Source of the DNA: Streptococcus gordonii
GTDB taxonomy: Bacteria > Bacillota > Bacilli > Lactobacillales > Streptococcaceae
Assembly: GCF_001553855.1 (NCBI RefSeq)
Contig: NZ_LQWV01000039.1
Coordinates: forward strand, 45,340-109,339
Direction: 5' to 3'
Length of the DNA: 64,000 bases
Each line of letters starts with the position of its first letter. Position 1 is the stretch's first letter. The notes below the pieces were generated by a model. That model worked only from the letters and a program-made list of their open reading frames with translations, was not told the DNA's origin and did not search any database. Both the position numbers and the translations under genes were made by a program. Below are positions 8,588-19,057 of the stretch, in pieces.

Positions 8588-9232
8588 ATGATAAATACAA
8601 TTTTGGGCCTGATTTTGGCATATTTACTGGGTTCAATTCCAACTGGTTTATGGATTGGACAGATTTTCTTTAAAAAGAATTTACGAGAATACGGTAGTGG
8701 AAATACCGGCACAACTAATACTTTCCGTATTTTAGGAAAGACAGCTGGAACTGTTACTTTTGCAATCGACTTTCTAAAAGGAACTCTTGCAACCCTACTT
8801 CCACTTTTTCTCCATATCAATGGTATATCACCCATGATTTTTGGTCTAATAGCTGTTCTTGGCCACACCTTCCCAATTTTTGCTGAATTTAAGGGAGGCA
8901 AGGCCGTTGCTACAAGTGCAGGTGTTGTTCTTGGATTTTCTCCCCTCTTCTTTTCTTATTTGATTATTATTTTTATTGTAACACTTTACTTGGGAAGTAT
9001 GATTTCTCTGGCTAGTATTGTTGTAGCTGGCTTTGCGATTCTTTCCGTTCTCATATTTCCTTCATTAGGAATTATCCTCCCTAGTTACGATCTTCTTTTT
9101 ACTCTAATCATTATTCTTCTAGCATCAATTATTCTGATTCGACATAGAGATAACATGGAAAGAATTAAAAATAAATCGGAGAATCTTATCCCTTGGGGAA
9201 TCAATATCACTAAACAAGTACCAAAAAAATAA
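8588..9232 (+). CDS. plsY: Glycerol-3-phosphate acyltransferase PlsY
   Basis: Integral membrane enzyme that transfers an acyl group from acyl-phosphate to glycerol-3-phosphate, the first step of phospholipid synthesis in most firmicutes. It has 214 residues and about five membrane segments. The three PlsY motifs are present: [10 protein letters not shown] near residue 16, [16 protein letters not shown] near 38, and [21 protein letters not shown] near 93. The ATG start has no ribosome-binding site and lies six bases after an extended -10 box, so a leaderless mRNA is predicted. It is convergent with nt5e, sharing a bidirectional terminator. Confidence 0.97.
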   Translation: MINTILGLILAYLLGSIPTGLWIGQIFFKKNLREYGSGNTGTTNTFRILGKTAGTVTFAIDFLKGTLATLLPLFLHINGISPMIFGLIAVLGHTFPIFAEFKGGKAVATSAGVVLGFSPLFFSYLIIIFIVTLYLGSMISLASIVVAGFAILSVLIFPSLGIILPSYDLLFTLIIILLASIILIRHRDNMERIKNKSENLIPWGINITKQVPKK

Positions 9233-9250
9233 GCCCTAGGGCTTATTTTT
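9223..9250. terminator. Bidirectional terminator between plsY and nt5e
   Basis: AATAAGCCC / GGGCTTATT around a two-base centre, flanked by A-run on the left and T-run on the right, so it can act on both strands. It overlaps the stop codons of both genes. Confidence 0.85.
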
Positions 9251-11430
9251 TAGTCTTCTTGACTCTTCTTGAAACCAAGGATTCCCAAGAAAGCAGTAAA
9301 CAAGGATACAATAACTAAAGCAGGTGACTCTTTTGTTCCTGTTTCAGGAAGTCTAGCCTTAGATGATGCAAATGTTTTAGCAACATTAACTGTCAAAGGC
9401 TTACTGTTTGTAGCAACTTCTTCCTTCTTCTCTTCTTTTGCAGGATCTACTTTGGCTGCTGTCTTATAAGACGGTTGAACTACATTGCCATTTGCAGAGT
9501 AATTTGGAAGAGGTTGATAGTTTTGGCCACTTGGATTCTGATTAGACTGGCCATTTGGAACATCTGTTCTGCCAGGATAAGATTTTGGATCAGATGAATC
9601 TGTTCCATTTTTGATTTCTTCAATATCAGAAACTCCATCTCCATCACTATCTTTTTTAGAAGAGATAGAAATCGTACGGGAATTTGGATTTATAACCGAA
9701 TATGCAGTCAAATCTGCTTTAGCTAAATAATCGGCAAAAGCCACGTCCATAGAAGGACCTTCTTCTCGCGCACCACCCAGCATGGTGTAACCATCACCAC
9801 CGGCTGCTAAGAAATCATTTGTTGTCAAATAGTACTCTTTAGCAGGATCTAAGCTTTCATACTTACCGGTTTCTGGATTTTTAATTTCGATGTGCAAAAT
9901 ACGTTTTTCAGCAGGCAAGGTTGTATCGTAATAAACCTTAGCACCTGAAACCTGTAGGAAGCCTCCGCTTGGCTCAAGAAGGGGTTGGCCATTTTCATCC
10001 AAAACAGGCTGACCATTTTTTTCTTGTAAAATAGATCCAAGAGATTTAGCAAACATATCAGCAATGTTTTGTCCCGTTACTTTGATTTGAGAAATAGTGT
10101 TTCCGAAAGGAAGGACAGCGATCACATCACCTTTTGTAATTGGCTTATCTTTGGCAATTGTTTCACGCAAACCACCACCGTTTGTCACAGCAAGATCTGT
10201 TTTATGGCTAAATCCAGTTTGGCCGTATTCGTAAAGGGCGTCCGCTACCACATTACCAAGGTTTGTCTCACGAACCCGAACATTTTCACGCTGGCCGTTT
10301 AGCTCAACTGGGCTATTGGCACGAACAACTTTAGCATTTTCAGCATCATATCTTTCTTTAATTTCTTTGACCATGGCTGCTATTTTAGCATTTGGTACCA
10401 CATCTTTAGTAGAAGCTGCAGAGATTTGTTGTGGATTTCCCAATAATTGATTAGCCTTATAAGTAATTTTACCAATGTTATTCAAATAACTTCCCGTTTG
10501 GTTATAAGTAACATTGTCTCCATAGGTTGTAGATTGAACTGTATGAGAGTGACCATCAATAACTGTTACGCGCTTACCTTTGAGCTTTGGATTATTTGAA
10601 AGAGCTTCAGCTAAAGTAGAGCCACGCCACTCTACTGGTGTAGTCGTATCAACACCCAAGTGGGCCAATACCACGTAGTTCTTGTATGATTTACCCTCTG
10701 CCGCAGCGCGAGCTTCTACTTCATCAATAACTGAATTAACTTCTGAGATAGGATCTTTAAATGTTACGCCTTGAACATTCTTAGGATGAGTTTTGGTCGC
10801 AGTTTCAGGTGTTGTCACACCGATTACTACAAACTCATCACCTACAACATTCTTATCCTTATCTACGATAGTTGATGCTTCAAACAAACGAGCACCATTT
10901 ACATAGGTGTTAGAGCTTAAAAGAGGAAAATTAAGAATTTCTTTATATTTCTTTGCTTCATCTAGGCCAAAGTCAAACTCGTGATTCCCAACAGCCATAG
11001 CATCGTAGCCCATCTCATTAAGTAGTTTAGCACGCTCTTCACCTTTGGAACTATTTGAAATTGGCAAACCTTGAAAGGCATCTCCCGCATCAACTACAAG
11101 AGTTGAAGGATTGTTTTTCCTTTCCTCTTCAATAACGGCTGCTAATTTAGCGTCTCCAATAACTCCTTTTTCTTCAACAATACGGCCGTGAACGTCATTT
11201 GTATGGATAATATTTGCTTCAGGCAAATCAATTTGTTGTCCGGAAGCGCTTTCTTCACCCTGCGCACTTGTAGCAATAGCTCCATCTGGGACATTCCCTT
11301 CTTGAGCTGAAGTTGCTGCTGCAACTTCTTGACTAGGTTCAGAAGCTACTTGTTCATCTGCGTATACTTGATGAGCTAGAAATGCTGGAGCAAGTAATAA
11401 AAGCGGTAAAAGAATTTTTTTCTTTTGCAT
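9250..11430 (-). CDS. nt5e: Cell-wall-anchored 5'-nucleotidase
   Basis: Secreted ecto-5'-nucleotidase, 726 residues. In sanguinis-type streptococci this enzyme makes extracellular adenosine from AMP/ADP/ATP. An N-terminal signal peptide (LLPLLLLAPAFLAHQVYA) is followed by a low-complexity Glu/Ala/Ser linker. The metallophosphoesterase domain has IIHTNDVHGR, DAGDAFQG, GNHEFD and DGHSHTVQ, and the C-terminal nucleotidase domain has NGGGLRE and AAGGDGYTML. Near residue 590 a calcium-type repeat (DSDGDGVSDIEEIKNG) precedes a Pro/Asn/Gln-rich wall-spanning stretch. The sorting signal is LPETG, then a hydrophobic segment and the charged tail KKSQED. RBS is AGAGGACGG. Sortase A anchoring is inferred from the LPETG motif. 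Confidence 0.93.
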   Translation of the reverse strand: MQKKKILLPLLLLAPAFLAHQVYADEQVASEPSQEVAAATSAQEGNVPDGAIATSAQGEESASGQQIDLPEANIIHTNDVHGRIVEEKGVIGDAKLAAVIEEERKNNPSTLVVDAGDAFQGLPISNSSKGEERAKLLNEMGYDAMAVGNHEFDFGLDEAKKYKEILNFPLLSSNTYVNGARLFEASTIVDKDKNVVGDEFVVIGVTTPETATKTHPKNVQGVTFKDPISEVNSVIDEVEARAAAEGKSYKNYVVLAHLGVDTTTPVEWRGSTLAEALSNNPKLKGKRVTVIDGHSHTVQSTTYGDNVTYNQTGSYLNNIGKITYKANQLLGNPQQISAASTKDVVPNAKIAAMVKEIKERYDAENAKVVRANSPVELNGQRENVRVRETNLGNVVADALYEYGQTGFSHKTDLAVTNGGGLRETIAKDKPITKGDVIAVLPFGNTISQIKVTGQNIADMFAKSLGSILQEKNGQPVLDENGQPLLEPSGGFLQVSGAKVYYDTTLPAEKRILHIEIKNPETGKYESLDPAKEYYLTTNDFLAAGGDGYTMLGGAREEGPSMDVAFADYLAKADLTAYSVINPNSRTISISSKKDSDGDGVSDIEEIKNGTDSSDPKSYPGRTDVPNGQSNQNPSGQNYQPLPNYSANGNVVQPSYKTAAKVDPAKEEKKEEVATNSKPLTVNVAKTFASSKARLPETGTKESPALVIVSLFTAFLGILGFKKSQED

Positions 11431-11530
11431 AAACCGTCCTCTTTTTCTTTTTTATTAGTTTTATTATATCGAAAAAGGGAGTAAAAGTGAATTATTTTCT
11501 GTACTTTACCTATGTATGTTCGTATCTAAA

Positions 11531-11564
11531 CAAAAAAATCTGAGATTCTAATTATCTCAGATTT
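11531..11564 (-). terminator. pyrC terminator
   Basis: Minus strand: AAATCTGAGA / TCTCAGATTT stem with an 8-base loop, followed by seven T. Closes the unit that ends with pyrC. Confidence 0.85.
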
Positions 11565-11571
11565 CCATAGA

Positions 11572-12840
11572 TTATCCTTCAAAAACTAGTTCACCATCAC
11601 AGAGGGTATACTTCACTTGACCTTTCAGCTTTTCACCAACAAAAGGTGAATTAGCTGCCTTGGAGGCAAAATGGTCAGTCACAAGTCTATCGGCTTCTGG
11701 GTCAAATATTGTCAAATCAGCAGGACCATCCTGAGCGATGAAACCAGCTTCAAAATCATACAGTTGGGCTGGATTAAGAGTCATTTTTTCCAAAAGTTCC
11801 ATCAAGCTCAGATGACCAGCCTCAACTAGGTAGGTCAGTCCCAGAGAAAGCGAAGTTTCAAGACCAGTCATGCCAGAAGGTGCTTTAGTGATGTCTTCAA
11901 CATTTTTCTCGTCAGCATGATGTGGAGCATGATCCGTCGCAATGACAGAAATGACACCTGATTTGAGCCCCTCAATAACCGCCAGACGGTCCGATTCTAA
12001 GCGCAGAGGCGGATTCATCTTAGCATTGCTGCCCTTGGTCAATAGCAAAGCTTCTGTCTTAGAGAAGTGCTGAGGTGCTGCTTCAGCAGTGACTTGAGCG
12101 CCTAGCTTCTGAGCGAATTCCACTACCTTTACACTCTCAGCCTTGGACAAATGCTGAATATGCACATGAGCCTTTGCATCATAAGCAATCATAACATCGC
12201 GAGCAATCATGCTGTATTCTGCCACACCTGTCGCGCCACAGATATGAAAATGCTCTTTGGCAATATGCTCATTGAAACCAAGTATGCCGTTGAGATTAGG
12301 ATCTTCCTCATGTAAGCTTATAAAGGTGTCATTTTTACGTGCTTCTACGAGGGCTTGGCGGACAATGCCAGAGTTGGTCAGCGGAATACCGTCATCAGAA
12401 AAACCTACTGCACCTGCTGCCAAGAGACCTTGGAAATCTGTCAGATGCTGCCCATCAAAATTCTCTGTAATCGTTGCGACGGACTTGATATGGATATTTT
12501 CACGACTAGCTGAGTCCAGCACTTCCTTCAGGGTTTCAACTGTAGAGATGGTCGGATTGGTATTGGCCATCATAACAACTGTCGTAAAGCCACCTGCTGC
12601 TGCTGCCAAAGCCCCCGTATGAATATCTTCCTTATGAGTCTGGCCCGGCTCCCGGAAATGCACATGTATATCCACCAAACCAGGAGCCACAACCAAACCA
12701 CTGGCATCAATAACTTTTGCTCCTTCTGCCTGCAAATCTTGACCTATTTTAACAATCTTCTTCCCCTCAACCAAGAGGTCAGTAATTTGGTCAAAACCAG
12801 TCTTAGGATCCATAACTCGTCCGTTTTTGATTAATAGCAT
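11572..12840 (-). CDS. pyrC: Dihydroorotase
   Basis: Zinc amidohydrolase that cyclises carbamoyl-aspartate to dihydroorotate, the third step of pyrimidine synthesis. It is a class I enzyme of 422 residues. Metal ligands are visible in [16 protein letters not shown] near residue 58, [10 protein letters not shown] near 228, and ATDHAPHH near 302. It is the last gene of a unit that begins with a membrane glycosyltransferase-like gene and continues through DUF4336, ung and mutX. mutX ends 12 bases before it. No PyrR-type leader precedes this unit, unlike pyrFE and pyrK-pyrDB in the same window. Confidence 0.97.
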   Translation of the reverse strand: MLLIKNGRVMDPKTGFDQITDLLVEGKKIVKIGQDLQAEGAKVIDASGLVVAPGLVDIHVHFREPGQTHKEDIHTGALAAAAGGFTTVVMMANTNPTISTVETLKEVLDSASRENIHIKSVATITENFDGQHLTDFQGLLAAGAVGFSDDGIPLTNSGIVRQALVEARKNDTFISLHEEDPNLNGILGFNEHIAKEHFHICGATGVAEYSMIARDVMIAYDAKAHVHIQHLSKAESVKVVEFAQKLGAQVTAEAAPQHFSKTEALLLTKGSNAKMNPPLRLESDRLAVIEGLKSGVISVIATDHAPHHADEKNVEDITKAPSGMTGLETSLSLGLTYLVEAGHLSLMELLEKMTLNPAQLYDFEAGFIAQDGPADLTIFDPEADRLVTDHFASKAANSPFVGEKLKGQVKYTLCDGELVFEG

Positions 12841-12852
12841 CGTCTTATCTCC

Positions 12853-13317
12853 TTATTCGTAAAAGTCCACCTGCGTATCCAAGAGCTTATCCCCGTCATA
12901 AACAAACTTTGCTGAAAAGAAAGGCTTGTCTTCTAAAAGCCATTCGACAAAGGTATGATCGCCTTCCCAGGTTGGTTTAGACAAAACCTGATCATAGGGC
13001 ACCCATTCTAGAGTCCCTTCATTGCAGTCAATCAGTTCCCCCTCGAACTCAGTCACCTTAAAAACATAGGTGTACCAGTCCAAGTTGGGAGTAAACTCTG
13101 GGAAAGTAATAATGCCCTTGAGGACAGGCTTTGCCTTTAGACCTGTTTCCTCTAGAATCTCGCGCGCAGCACATTCCTGCGGGGTTTCTCCTCGCTCTAG
13201 TTTGCCACCGACACCAATCCACTTCCCAGCATGGACATCATTGGGCTTTTTGTTGCGGTGCAGCATGAGAAACTCTCGGCCATTATCAATATAACAAATC
13301 GTTGCTAACTGAACCAT
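12853..13317 (-). CDS. mutX: MutX, 8-oxo-dGTP diphosphatase (Nudix)
   Basis: Nudix hydrolase of 154 residues that cleans oxidised dGTP from the nucleotide pool (MutT activity). The Nudix box is complete: Gx5Ex7REUxEExGU is satisfied from GKLERGE to REILEETGL, near residues 37-59. Start is taken as the ATG at 13317 (MVQLATICYID), which has AGGAGG four bases upstream. An in-frame start seven codons earlier lies inside the end of ung. It lies between ung and pyrC, so two DNA-protection genes are grouped with pyrimidine synthesis. Confidence 0.94.
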   Translation of the reverse strand: MVQLATICYIDNGREFLMLHRNKKPNDVHAGKWIGVGGKLERGETPQECAAREILEETGLKAKPVLKGIITFPEFTPNLDWYTYVFKVTEFEGELIDCNEGTLEWVPYDQVLSKPTWEGDHTFVEWLLEDKPFFSAKFVYDGDKLLDTQVDFYE

Positions 13318-13325
13318 ATTACCTC

Positions 13326-13979
13326 CTAAGCTAACCAATTGATAGGTTCCAAGCCCTTAGCCACTAAGAAATCATTGGTACGAGAAAAAGGTTTACTACC
13401 AAAGAAACCACGATACGCAGACAGCGGACTTGGGTGAGCTGACTCGATGATCAAATGTTGAGGATTGCTTATCAAGGCTCTTTTCTTGCGAGCGTAAGAA
13501 CCCCAGAGGATAAAGACAACTGGATCAGTCTTCTCATTGACTACCTTGATAATAGCATCTGTAAAAGGCTCCCAGATTAAGCCAGCATGCGCATTGGCCT
13601 GGCCAGCAGGCACTGTCAGACCAGCATTGAGTAAGAGAACACCCTGCTGAGCCCAGGAAGTCAAATCATGCGACTCTTTCACTCCGATATCATCAGCCAG
13701 TTCTTTGAGAATATTCTGCAAAGAAGGCGGAGCTGGAATGTCATCAGGTACAGAAAAACTCAAGCCCTGTGCCTGTTTTGGTCCGTGGTAGGGGTCCTGC
13801 CCTAAAATAACCACCTTAACATCCGCTAAATCTGTTGTCTGAATCGCATTAAACACCTTTTCCCGAGGTGGGTAAATAGTCCCTGAAGCATACACTTCAT
13901 CTAAAAAATGATTGATTTTTGCAAAATAACCTTCAGGTAGCTGCTCCTTAATCAAAGTGTGCCAAGCTGAATGCTGCAT
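13326..13979 (-). CDS. ung: Uracil-DNA glycosylase
   Basis: Family 1 UDG, 217 residues, which excises uracil from DNA. The water-activating motif is [19 protein letters not shown] near residue 58, and the leucine-intercalation motif is [13 protein letters not shown] near 180. [11 protein letters not shown] is also conserved. It is followed eight bases later by mutX and preceded by the DUF4336 gene, all on one strand. Confidence 0.97.
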   Translation of the reverse strand: MQHSAWHTLIKEQLPEGYFAKINHFLDEVYASGTIYPPREKVFNAIQTTDLADVKVVILGQDPYHGPKQAQGLSFSVPDDIPAPPSLQNILKELADDIGVKESHDLTSWAQQGVLLLNAGLTVPAGQANAHAGLIWEPFTDAIIKVVNEKTDPVVFILWGSYARKKRALISNPQHLIIESAHPSPLSAYRGFFGSKPFSRTNDFLVAKGLEPINWLA

Positions 13980-14013
13980 ATATGTCTCCTCTCATTTCCT
14001 ACGATTGGATATT

Positions 14014-14766
14014 TTATCGAATCCACCTAAATGCTCTTCTTAGTTCTGCTACTCCATTTTCCAGAAAACAAGAACCGTGAGCTAGGATAATTTTTTCTGG
14101 TTGCCATGCCAACATCTGCTCTAGACAGTCCTTGGCTTCTTTTTGATGACCGATAAAGGTCATACGGTAGTCAATAGGAGTCTGGCCGTCCGGAGCTGCA
14201 ACACGAACTAATTTATAAGCCTTGCTACGAAGTGGACTTGCAAAATGCTCTGTTTCAAAATTCTCGATCAAATCTGTCAAGATCAAGGTTTGACTGTCCT
14301 TATGAAAAAAGACAACTTCATTAATATAAGCACTCCCCTTGAAAACCAACTGATCTATCTGGTCTTCCCAAGCTCGTGGAGCCTTATCTGTCAGCTTTTC
14401 ATCAAAAGAGACTGGTATTTTCTGCTTGGCCGCTCTCTCTTCCACTCCTGGGCTAGACCAAGCAATCGCCTCAGGATAACGCTTCTTCCAGTCAGCTATA
14501 TAAGCATAGTGAATCTTATTAGGTGAAACGAGGTGTGCAACTGGTCCCAAAGCATCCAACTGATCAAACAAGGCTTGATTTGGTTGGATTGGTGAATGGC
14601 ACCAGAGCTGGCCATTTGCTAACCTTATGACCGTCATGCGGGTAGAAAAAGGCAACTTTGTCAGCACCGCATCCATCTCAATCAAATCACCGTCGACAAT
14701 CCAGATATTCTCAGCAATGGGCTTCAAGGTATAAAGCGGTTCATAGATAGGAACAGGTCTTTTCAT
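14014..14766 (-). CDS. DUF4336 domain protein
   Basis: A 250-residue protein that looks like the DUF4336 family, a degenerate metallo-beta-lactamase-like fold. Visible features are IWIVDGDLIEMDAVLTKLPFSTRMTVIRL at the N-terminus, LWCHSPIQP, HLVSPNKIHYAYIADW near residue 85, LILTDLIENFE near 160, and IILAHGSCFLENG near 230. These correspond in order to the strand and loop regions of that fold, with His residues in place of the full HxHxDH motif. No signal peptide is seen. Its start lies two bases from the stop of the upstream membrane protein, so the two are coupled. Function is unknown. Confidence 0.75.
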   Translation of the reverse strand: MKRPVPIYEPLYTLKPIAENIWIVDGDLIEMDAVLTKLPFSTRMTVIRLANGQLWCHSPIQPNQALFDQLDALGPVAHLVSPNKIHYAYIADWKKRYPEAIAWSSPGVEERAAKQKIPVSFDEKLTDKAPRAWEDQIDQLVFKGSAYINEVVFFHKDSQTLILTDLIENFETEHFASPLRSKAYKLVRVAAPDGQTPIDYRMTFIGHQKEAKDCLEQMLAWQPEKIILAHGSCFLENGVAELRRAFRWIR

Positions 14767-14768
14767 CT

Positions 14769-16322
14769 TTAATCATTCCTTTTCAAAGACTTTCGTTGGG
14801 AAATTTTTAAGTAACAGACGACTTTCTTCAAATCTTGAGAATACTGACTTAAACCAAGAGCAGAAACCAGTAAAATCTGTGGTAAAAATTGGATGAGGTA
14901 ACGGGTTTTCCCACCTTCAAAAATCTGAAGGAAAAGTAAGCCACCAAAAACAGCAAGATTTAAAAAGTTGACGCGATCATCAGGTCGGTATTTCCACAAA
15001 GTCATAACGAGACCTAGACTCATAACAATCCAAACTAGCTGCTTGATCAGAGCGTAATAGACATACTCCTTCTTATCAATGCTTAAAAAGAATGTCCGAA
15101 CAAACTGAGCAAGTGGATTGTTTTTGGTCATTTCGTATAAAGGATTAATAAATGGTGTCTTTTCATTTTCAACATCACGATAGAGCCAACCCAAGGTCCC
15201 TTCTGCCACCGTTAGAGATTGCTTGTAATATAAGTGCCCCCAAAATGTCGCGGGTGTATATTCCTTCAAGCGACGCTTAATTTCCTTAATGACATTTTCC
15301 TTAGCAAACATGCCATTATTATAGTCATCTCTCTTGTTGGGTTCAATATATTGGAGCAACCCTTCTTTCATATCTGCTTGATTATGACCTATGTATGTAA
15401 GCCCCAAATTGATAAAGAGAAGCGGTCCTTTAGCTAACCCTTCTTTTTGAATAATTGTCACTTCATTCTGGTTCTTAATAGCCGTATGAAGTCCACTATA
15501 GGTTATCCCAAAAGCAAGGACAAATATTGATAAAACCAAAAGAAAATTTTTCCACTGCTTCTGCAAAAAGAATGTTACGAAGAAGGCAATCAAGAGAATC
15601 ATGACTGTCGGGCGAACAAAATATAAGAAGCCTGTTAGCAACCCCAACGAAATACTTAAGGCAGTCAATTTCTTAATACTGTCAGCTTTAAAGATTCCAA
15701 AAATTAAGAAAATCTGTAAAGAAATAAAGGGCAGTGGCGGAATATCCGTATACATAGAGAAGAAATAAGGAGAAAATCCAGCCAAAAGCACATAAAGACT
15801 AAAAACGACATCAGCCGATTCTTGATTAAAAAATTTTTGACTTCCCTTATACAAAATCCAAGCTGTTAGATTAGCATACACCATGTTAAGCCCCTGCATT
15901 ATCCAAAGTGCAGACGACTCCCCAAACAGCTTGTAGAAAAAGCGTTCGTAGAGAAAGAGAGGCAGATTATTTGGGTTACGTGTGATATAGCTTGAAATCG
16001 ATGTTTCTTTGAGCAAACGAAATGCCCCGTTCAGAACAACTGCTGCATCCCGACGCACCAGCAACTCAGCCGCCCAAATCATAATGAGCTGAAAAACTAC
16101 TACAGCCACCATAATCGCGATCTTATGTCGCATCAAATAGCGGTATACTTTCAAAACTTCTTTACGATAATAATAAGCCCCAAGCAGCAAGATACCAAAA
16201 ATTGGATAGGCCCAATAACTCATCTCACTGATATAAAAGATTGAAACAAAAAACCAATGTACTACAAGGACTAACATGATTTTTTGTAAAATGGAAAACG
16301 ATAGACGATAAATCTTTGACAT
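14769..16322 (-). CDS. Polytopic membrane protein, glycosyltransferase-39-like
   Basis: A membrane protein of about 517 residues with some 11-12 hydrophobic segments and one large extracellular loop between about residues 280 and 400. The layout resembles polyprenyl-phosphate-dependent GT-C sugar transferases: an early loop with charged residues (ELLVRRDAAVVLNGA), ITRNPNNLPLFLYERFF, then MYTDIPPLPF and FVRPTVMI. It may belong to the streptococcal family linked to exosortase G, but I see no exosortase gene here. The ATG at 16322 (MSKIYRLSF) is preferred over an upstream in-frame TTG because an extended -10 box sits exactly six bases before it. No ribosome-binding site is present. The product's substrate is unknown. 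Confidence 0.7.
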   Translation of the reverse strand: MSKIYRLSFSILQKIMLVLVVHWFFVSIFYISEMSYWAYPIFGILLLGAYYYRKEVLKVYRYLMRHKIAIMVAVVVFQLIMIWAAELLVRRDAAVVLNGAFRLLKETSISSYITRNPNNLPLFLYERFFYKLFGESSALWIMQGLNMVYANLTAWILYKGSQKFFNQESADVVFSLYVLLAGFSPYFFSMYTDIPPLPFISLQIFLIFGIFKADSIKKLTALSISLGLLTGFLYFVRPTVMILLIAFFVTFFLQKQWKNFLLVLSIFVLAFGITYSGLHTAIKNQNEVTIIQKEGLAKGPLLFINLGLTYIGHNQADMKEGLLQYIEPNKRDDYNNGMFAKENVIKEIKRRLKEYTPATFWGHLYYKQSLTVAEGTLGWLYRDVENEKTPFINPLYEMTKNNPLAQFVRTFFLSIDKKEYVYYALIKQLVWIVMSLGLVMTLWKYRPDDRVNFLNLAVFGGLLFLQIFEGGKTRYLIQFLPQILLVSALGLSQYSQDLKKVVCYLKISQRKSLKRND

Positions 16323-16328
16323 AGGCTT

Positions 16329-16337
16329 ATTATAGCA
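16329..16337 (-). promoter_or_regulatory. Extended -10 promoter, leaderless geometry
   Basis: Minus strand TGCTATAAT (TATAAT at 16329-16334). Six bases separate it from the ATG at 16322. No -35 box at proper spacing and no Shine-Dalgarno sequence. Supports the downstream ATG as start of the membrane glycosyltransferase-like gene. Confidence 0.6.
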
Positions 16338-16456
16338 AAAATCAAGGTTTTTAGCTAAGAAAATACAGCAATCAAGAGACTGCTGCTTTTCTTTTGGCAA
16401 AGATAAAGTATCTGTTTCGATATGAAATATCGTTTAAACTCAAGCAGAACAAACTC

Positions 16457-17086
16457 TTACAGATGCCAATTTTCTTGGTCTTCCTTAAAGCGTTTCAATA
16501 AGGCTAATCCTTCAGCATTGATATAGCCTTCTTGCTCAGCTAAGTGAATCAACTCTGTATAGTTAGAAAGGGTCACCAATTTGACACCCGCTTCATTGAA
16601 GTTTTTATTTGCTTTTGGCAGCTCATAGGTAAAGATGGCCGCTGCGCCAATCACGTCCGCACCTTCACGTTTAGCAGCAGCGATAGCATCCAAGACAGAA
16701 CCGCCTGTCGAGATTAAGTCCTCAATGACAACCATCTTCTGCCCAGGCTCTACGCGACCTTCGATTTGATTGCCCGCTCCGTGATCTTTTGGTTTGCTGC
16801 GAATGTAGGCAAATGGCAGGTTCATCTTATCAGCGATAATGGCTCCATGAGGAATACCTGCTGTCGCAGTTCCAGCAATGACTTCTACATCTGGAAATTC
16901 TGCCAGAATCTTTTCGACGAAACCATCTTCAATCAAGGTCCGAGTCTCTGGATAGGCCAAGGTCACACGGTTGTCTGTGTAAATAGGTGACTTGATACCT
17001 GATGCCCATGTAAAAGGCTCTTCTGGCTTCAAATACACAGCTTTGATTTTCAATAAATCACGCGCAATCTCTTTTGCTAAAGTCAT
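16457..17086 (-). CDS. pyrE: Orotate phosphoribosyltransferase
   Basis: Converts orotate and PRPP to orotidine 5'-phosphate, the fifth step of pyrimidine synthesis. It has 209 residues. The PRPP-binding motif is [17 protein letters not shown] near residue 120. The flexible loop region has [17 protein letters not shown] near 95-110, and the early [16 protein letters not shown] is typical. It lies 78 bases after pyrF and shares the pyrF promoter and attenuator. The next gene on this strand has its own promoter. Confidence 0.97.
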   Translation of the reverse strand: MTLAKEIARDLLKIKAVYLKPEEPFTWASGIKSPIYTDNRVTLAYPETRTLIEDGFVEKILAEFPDVEVIAGTATAGIPHGAIIADKMNLPFAYIRSKPKDHGAGNQIEGRVEPGQKMVVIEDLISTGGSVLDAIAAAKREGADVIGAAAIFTYELPKANKNFNEAGVKLVTLSNYTELIHLAEQEGYINAEGLALLKRFKEDQENWHL

Positions 17087-17164
17087 TTTTTGCTCCTTAT
17101 AAATTTGAAATTTTATGATACTGTTAATTTTGTATAACGTTTTAATTCGAATTACTTGTTTTGC

Positions 17165-17857
17165 TTAGCTATTCCACTGCTTCTTGATTTCATGATAAGC
17201 ATCCCATGGATTTTCAGCTTGGATAATCGGACGACCGACTACAATATAATCACTACCGATTTGATGTGCTTCTTGCGGAGTCATAACCCGTTTCTGGTCA
17301 CCAATTTCTGCTCCAGCTGGTCGAATACCCGGCGTCACACAGAGAAAGTCTTCAGCAGTAGCCGCCTTAATCAGTTCAACCTCTTGAGCTGAGCAAACTA
17401 CGCCATCCAAACCAGCTTCCTTAGCTTTACGAGCGTAATTTACAACAGACTCCTGAACCGTTGTCTGGATGTTTTGACAATCACGCATATCTTCTTCACT
17501 GGTCGAGGTCAGCTGAGTCACTGCAACCAGTTTAGCCTTGTCTCCCAAAACCTTCTTAGCTTCGCTCATCATCTCCACACCGCCAGCTGCATGAACCGTC
17601 ACCATGTCGATGCCAAAAGTTCCTAAGACAGACATAGCTGAGCGTACAGTATTGGGAATGTCGTGCAGTTTCAGATCCAAGAAAATGCTGTGTCCAAGTC
17701 CTTTCAAATAATGAACAATTTCTGGACCGATAGCATAGAAGAATTCCATACCGATTTTTACAAATAGTTTTTCATCTTCTGGAAAATGCTCCAAAAAAGC
17801 TTTGACATCGTCAAAAGATGGAAAGTCAAGGGCGATAATAGGACGTTCTTCACGCAT
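17165..17857 (-). CDS. pyrF: Orotidine 5'-phosphate decarboxylase
   Basis: Makes UMP from OMP, the last step of de novo pyrimidine synthesis. The protein has 230 residues in a TIM barrel. The catalytic Lys/Asp tetrad lies in [13 protein letters not shown] near residue 60, the substrate loop near VTPGIRP at 187, and the C-terminal [13 protein letters not shown] contacts phosphate. It is the first gene of pyrFE, preceded by a 5' leader with a PyrR-binding loop and terminator. RBS is AAGGAG about ten bases before the ATG. Confidence 0.97.
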   Translation of the reverse strand: MREERPIIALDFPSFDDVKAFLEHFPEDEKLFVKIGMEFFYAIGPEIVHYLKGLGHSIFLDLKLHDIPNTVRSAMSVLGTFGIDMVTVHAAGGVEMMSEAKKVLGDKAKLVAVTQLTSTSEEDMRDCQNIQTTVQESVVNYARKAKEAGLDGVVCSAQEVELIKAATAEDFLCVTPGIRPAGAEIGDQKRVMTPQEAHQIGSDYIVVGRPIIQAENPWDAYHEIKKQWNS

Positions 17858-17951
17858 GTAGGGATAATCTCCTTTTTTAATTATTAGCTTTAAAGAACTC
17901 CGGCAGGTACTCCTGTTGTCAACTATATCTTCACACTAGACTCGAAAATAT

Positions 17952-18092
17952 AGAAAAAACCTTGCCTGAGAGCAAGGTTACACGAAAATGTGGCAGAATT
18001 TGCCATTCAAACGTATGATCCTTAGTAGCCTCTCTGGACTTCTTTAAAGGTTATATTTAGTTCATTCTATAATTTCACAGCAAGATTGTCAA
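17952..18092 (-). promoter_or_regulatory. pyrFE promoter and PyrR attenuator leader
   Basis: Minus strand, in order: -35 TTGACA (18087-18092), a 17-base spacer, -10 TAGAAT (18064-18069), then the PyrR-binding loop AGTCCAGAGAGGCT (18027-18040), then a terminator with stem AACCTTGC / GCAAGGTT (17958-17979) and T-run. This is the standard PyrR arrangement: UMP/UTP-bound PyrR stabilises the anti-antiterminator, and the terminator then forms. PyrR itself is not encoded in this window. Confidence 0.9.
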
Positions 18093-18106
18093 GCAAAAAT
18101 GTAACT

Positions 18107-19057
<951 letters not shown>

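Noticed and set aside
8494..8901. 135-codon minus frame covering the parE-plsY gap
   Set aside because: Antisense to plsY, whose motifs are complete; no RBS, and it would cross both divergent promoters.
16323..16400. TTG start of the membrane glycosyltransferase-like gene, 26 codons upstream
   Set aside because: No RBS; the stretch carries the promoter -10; the ATG at 16322 has the leaderless pattern.
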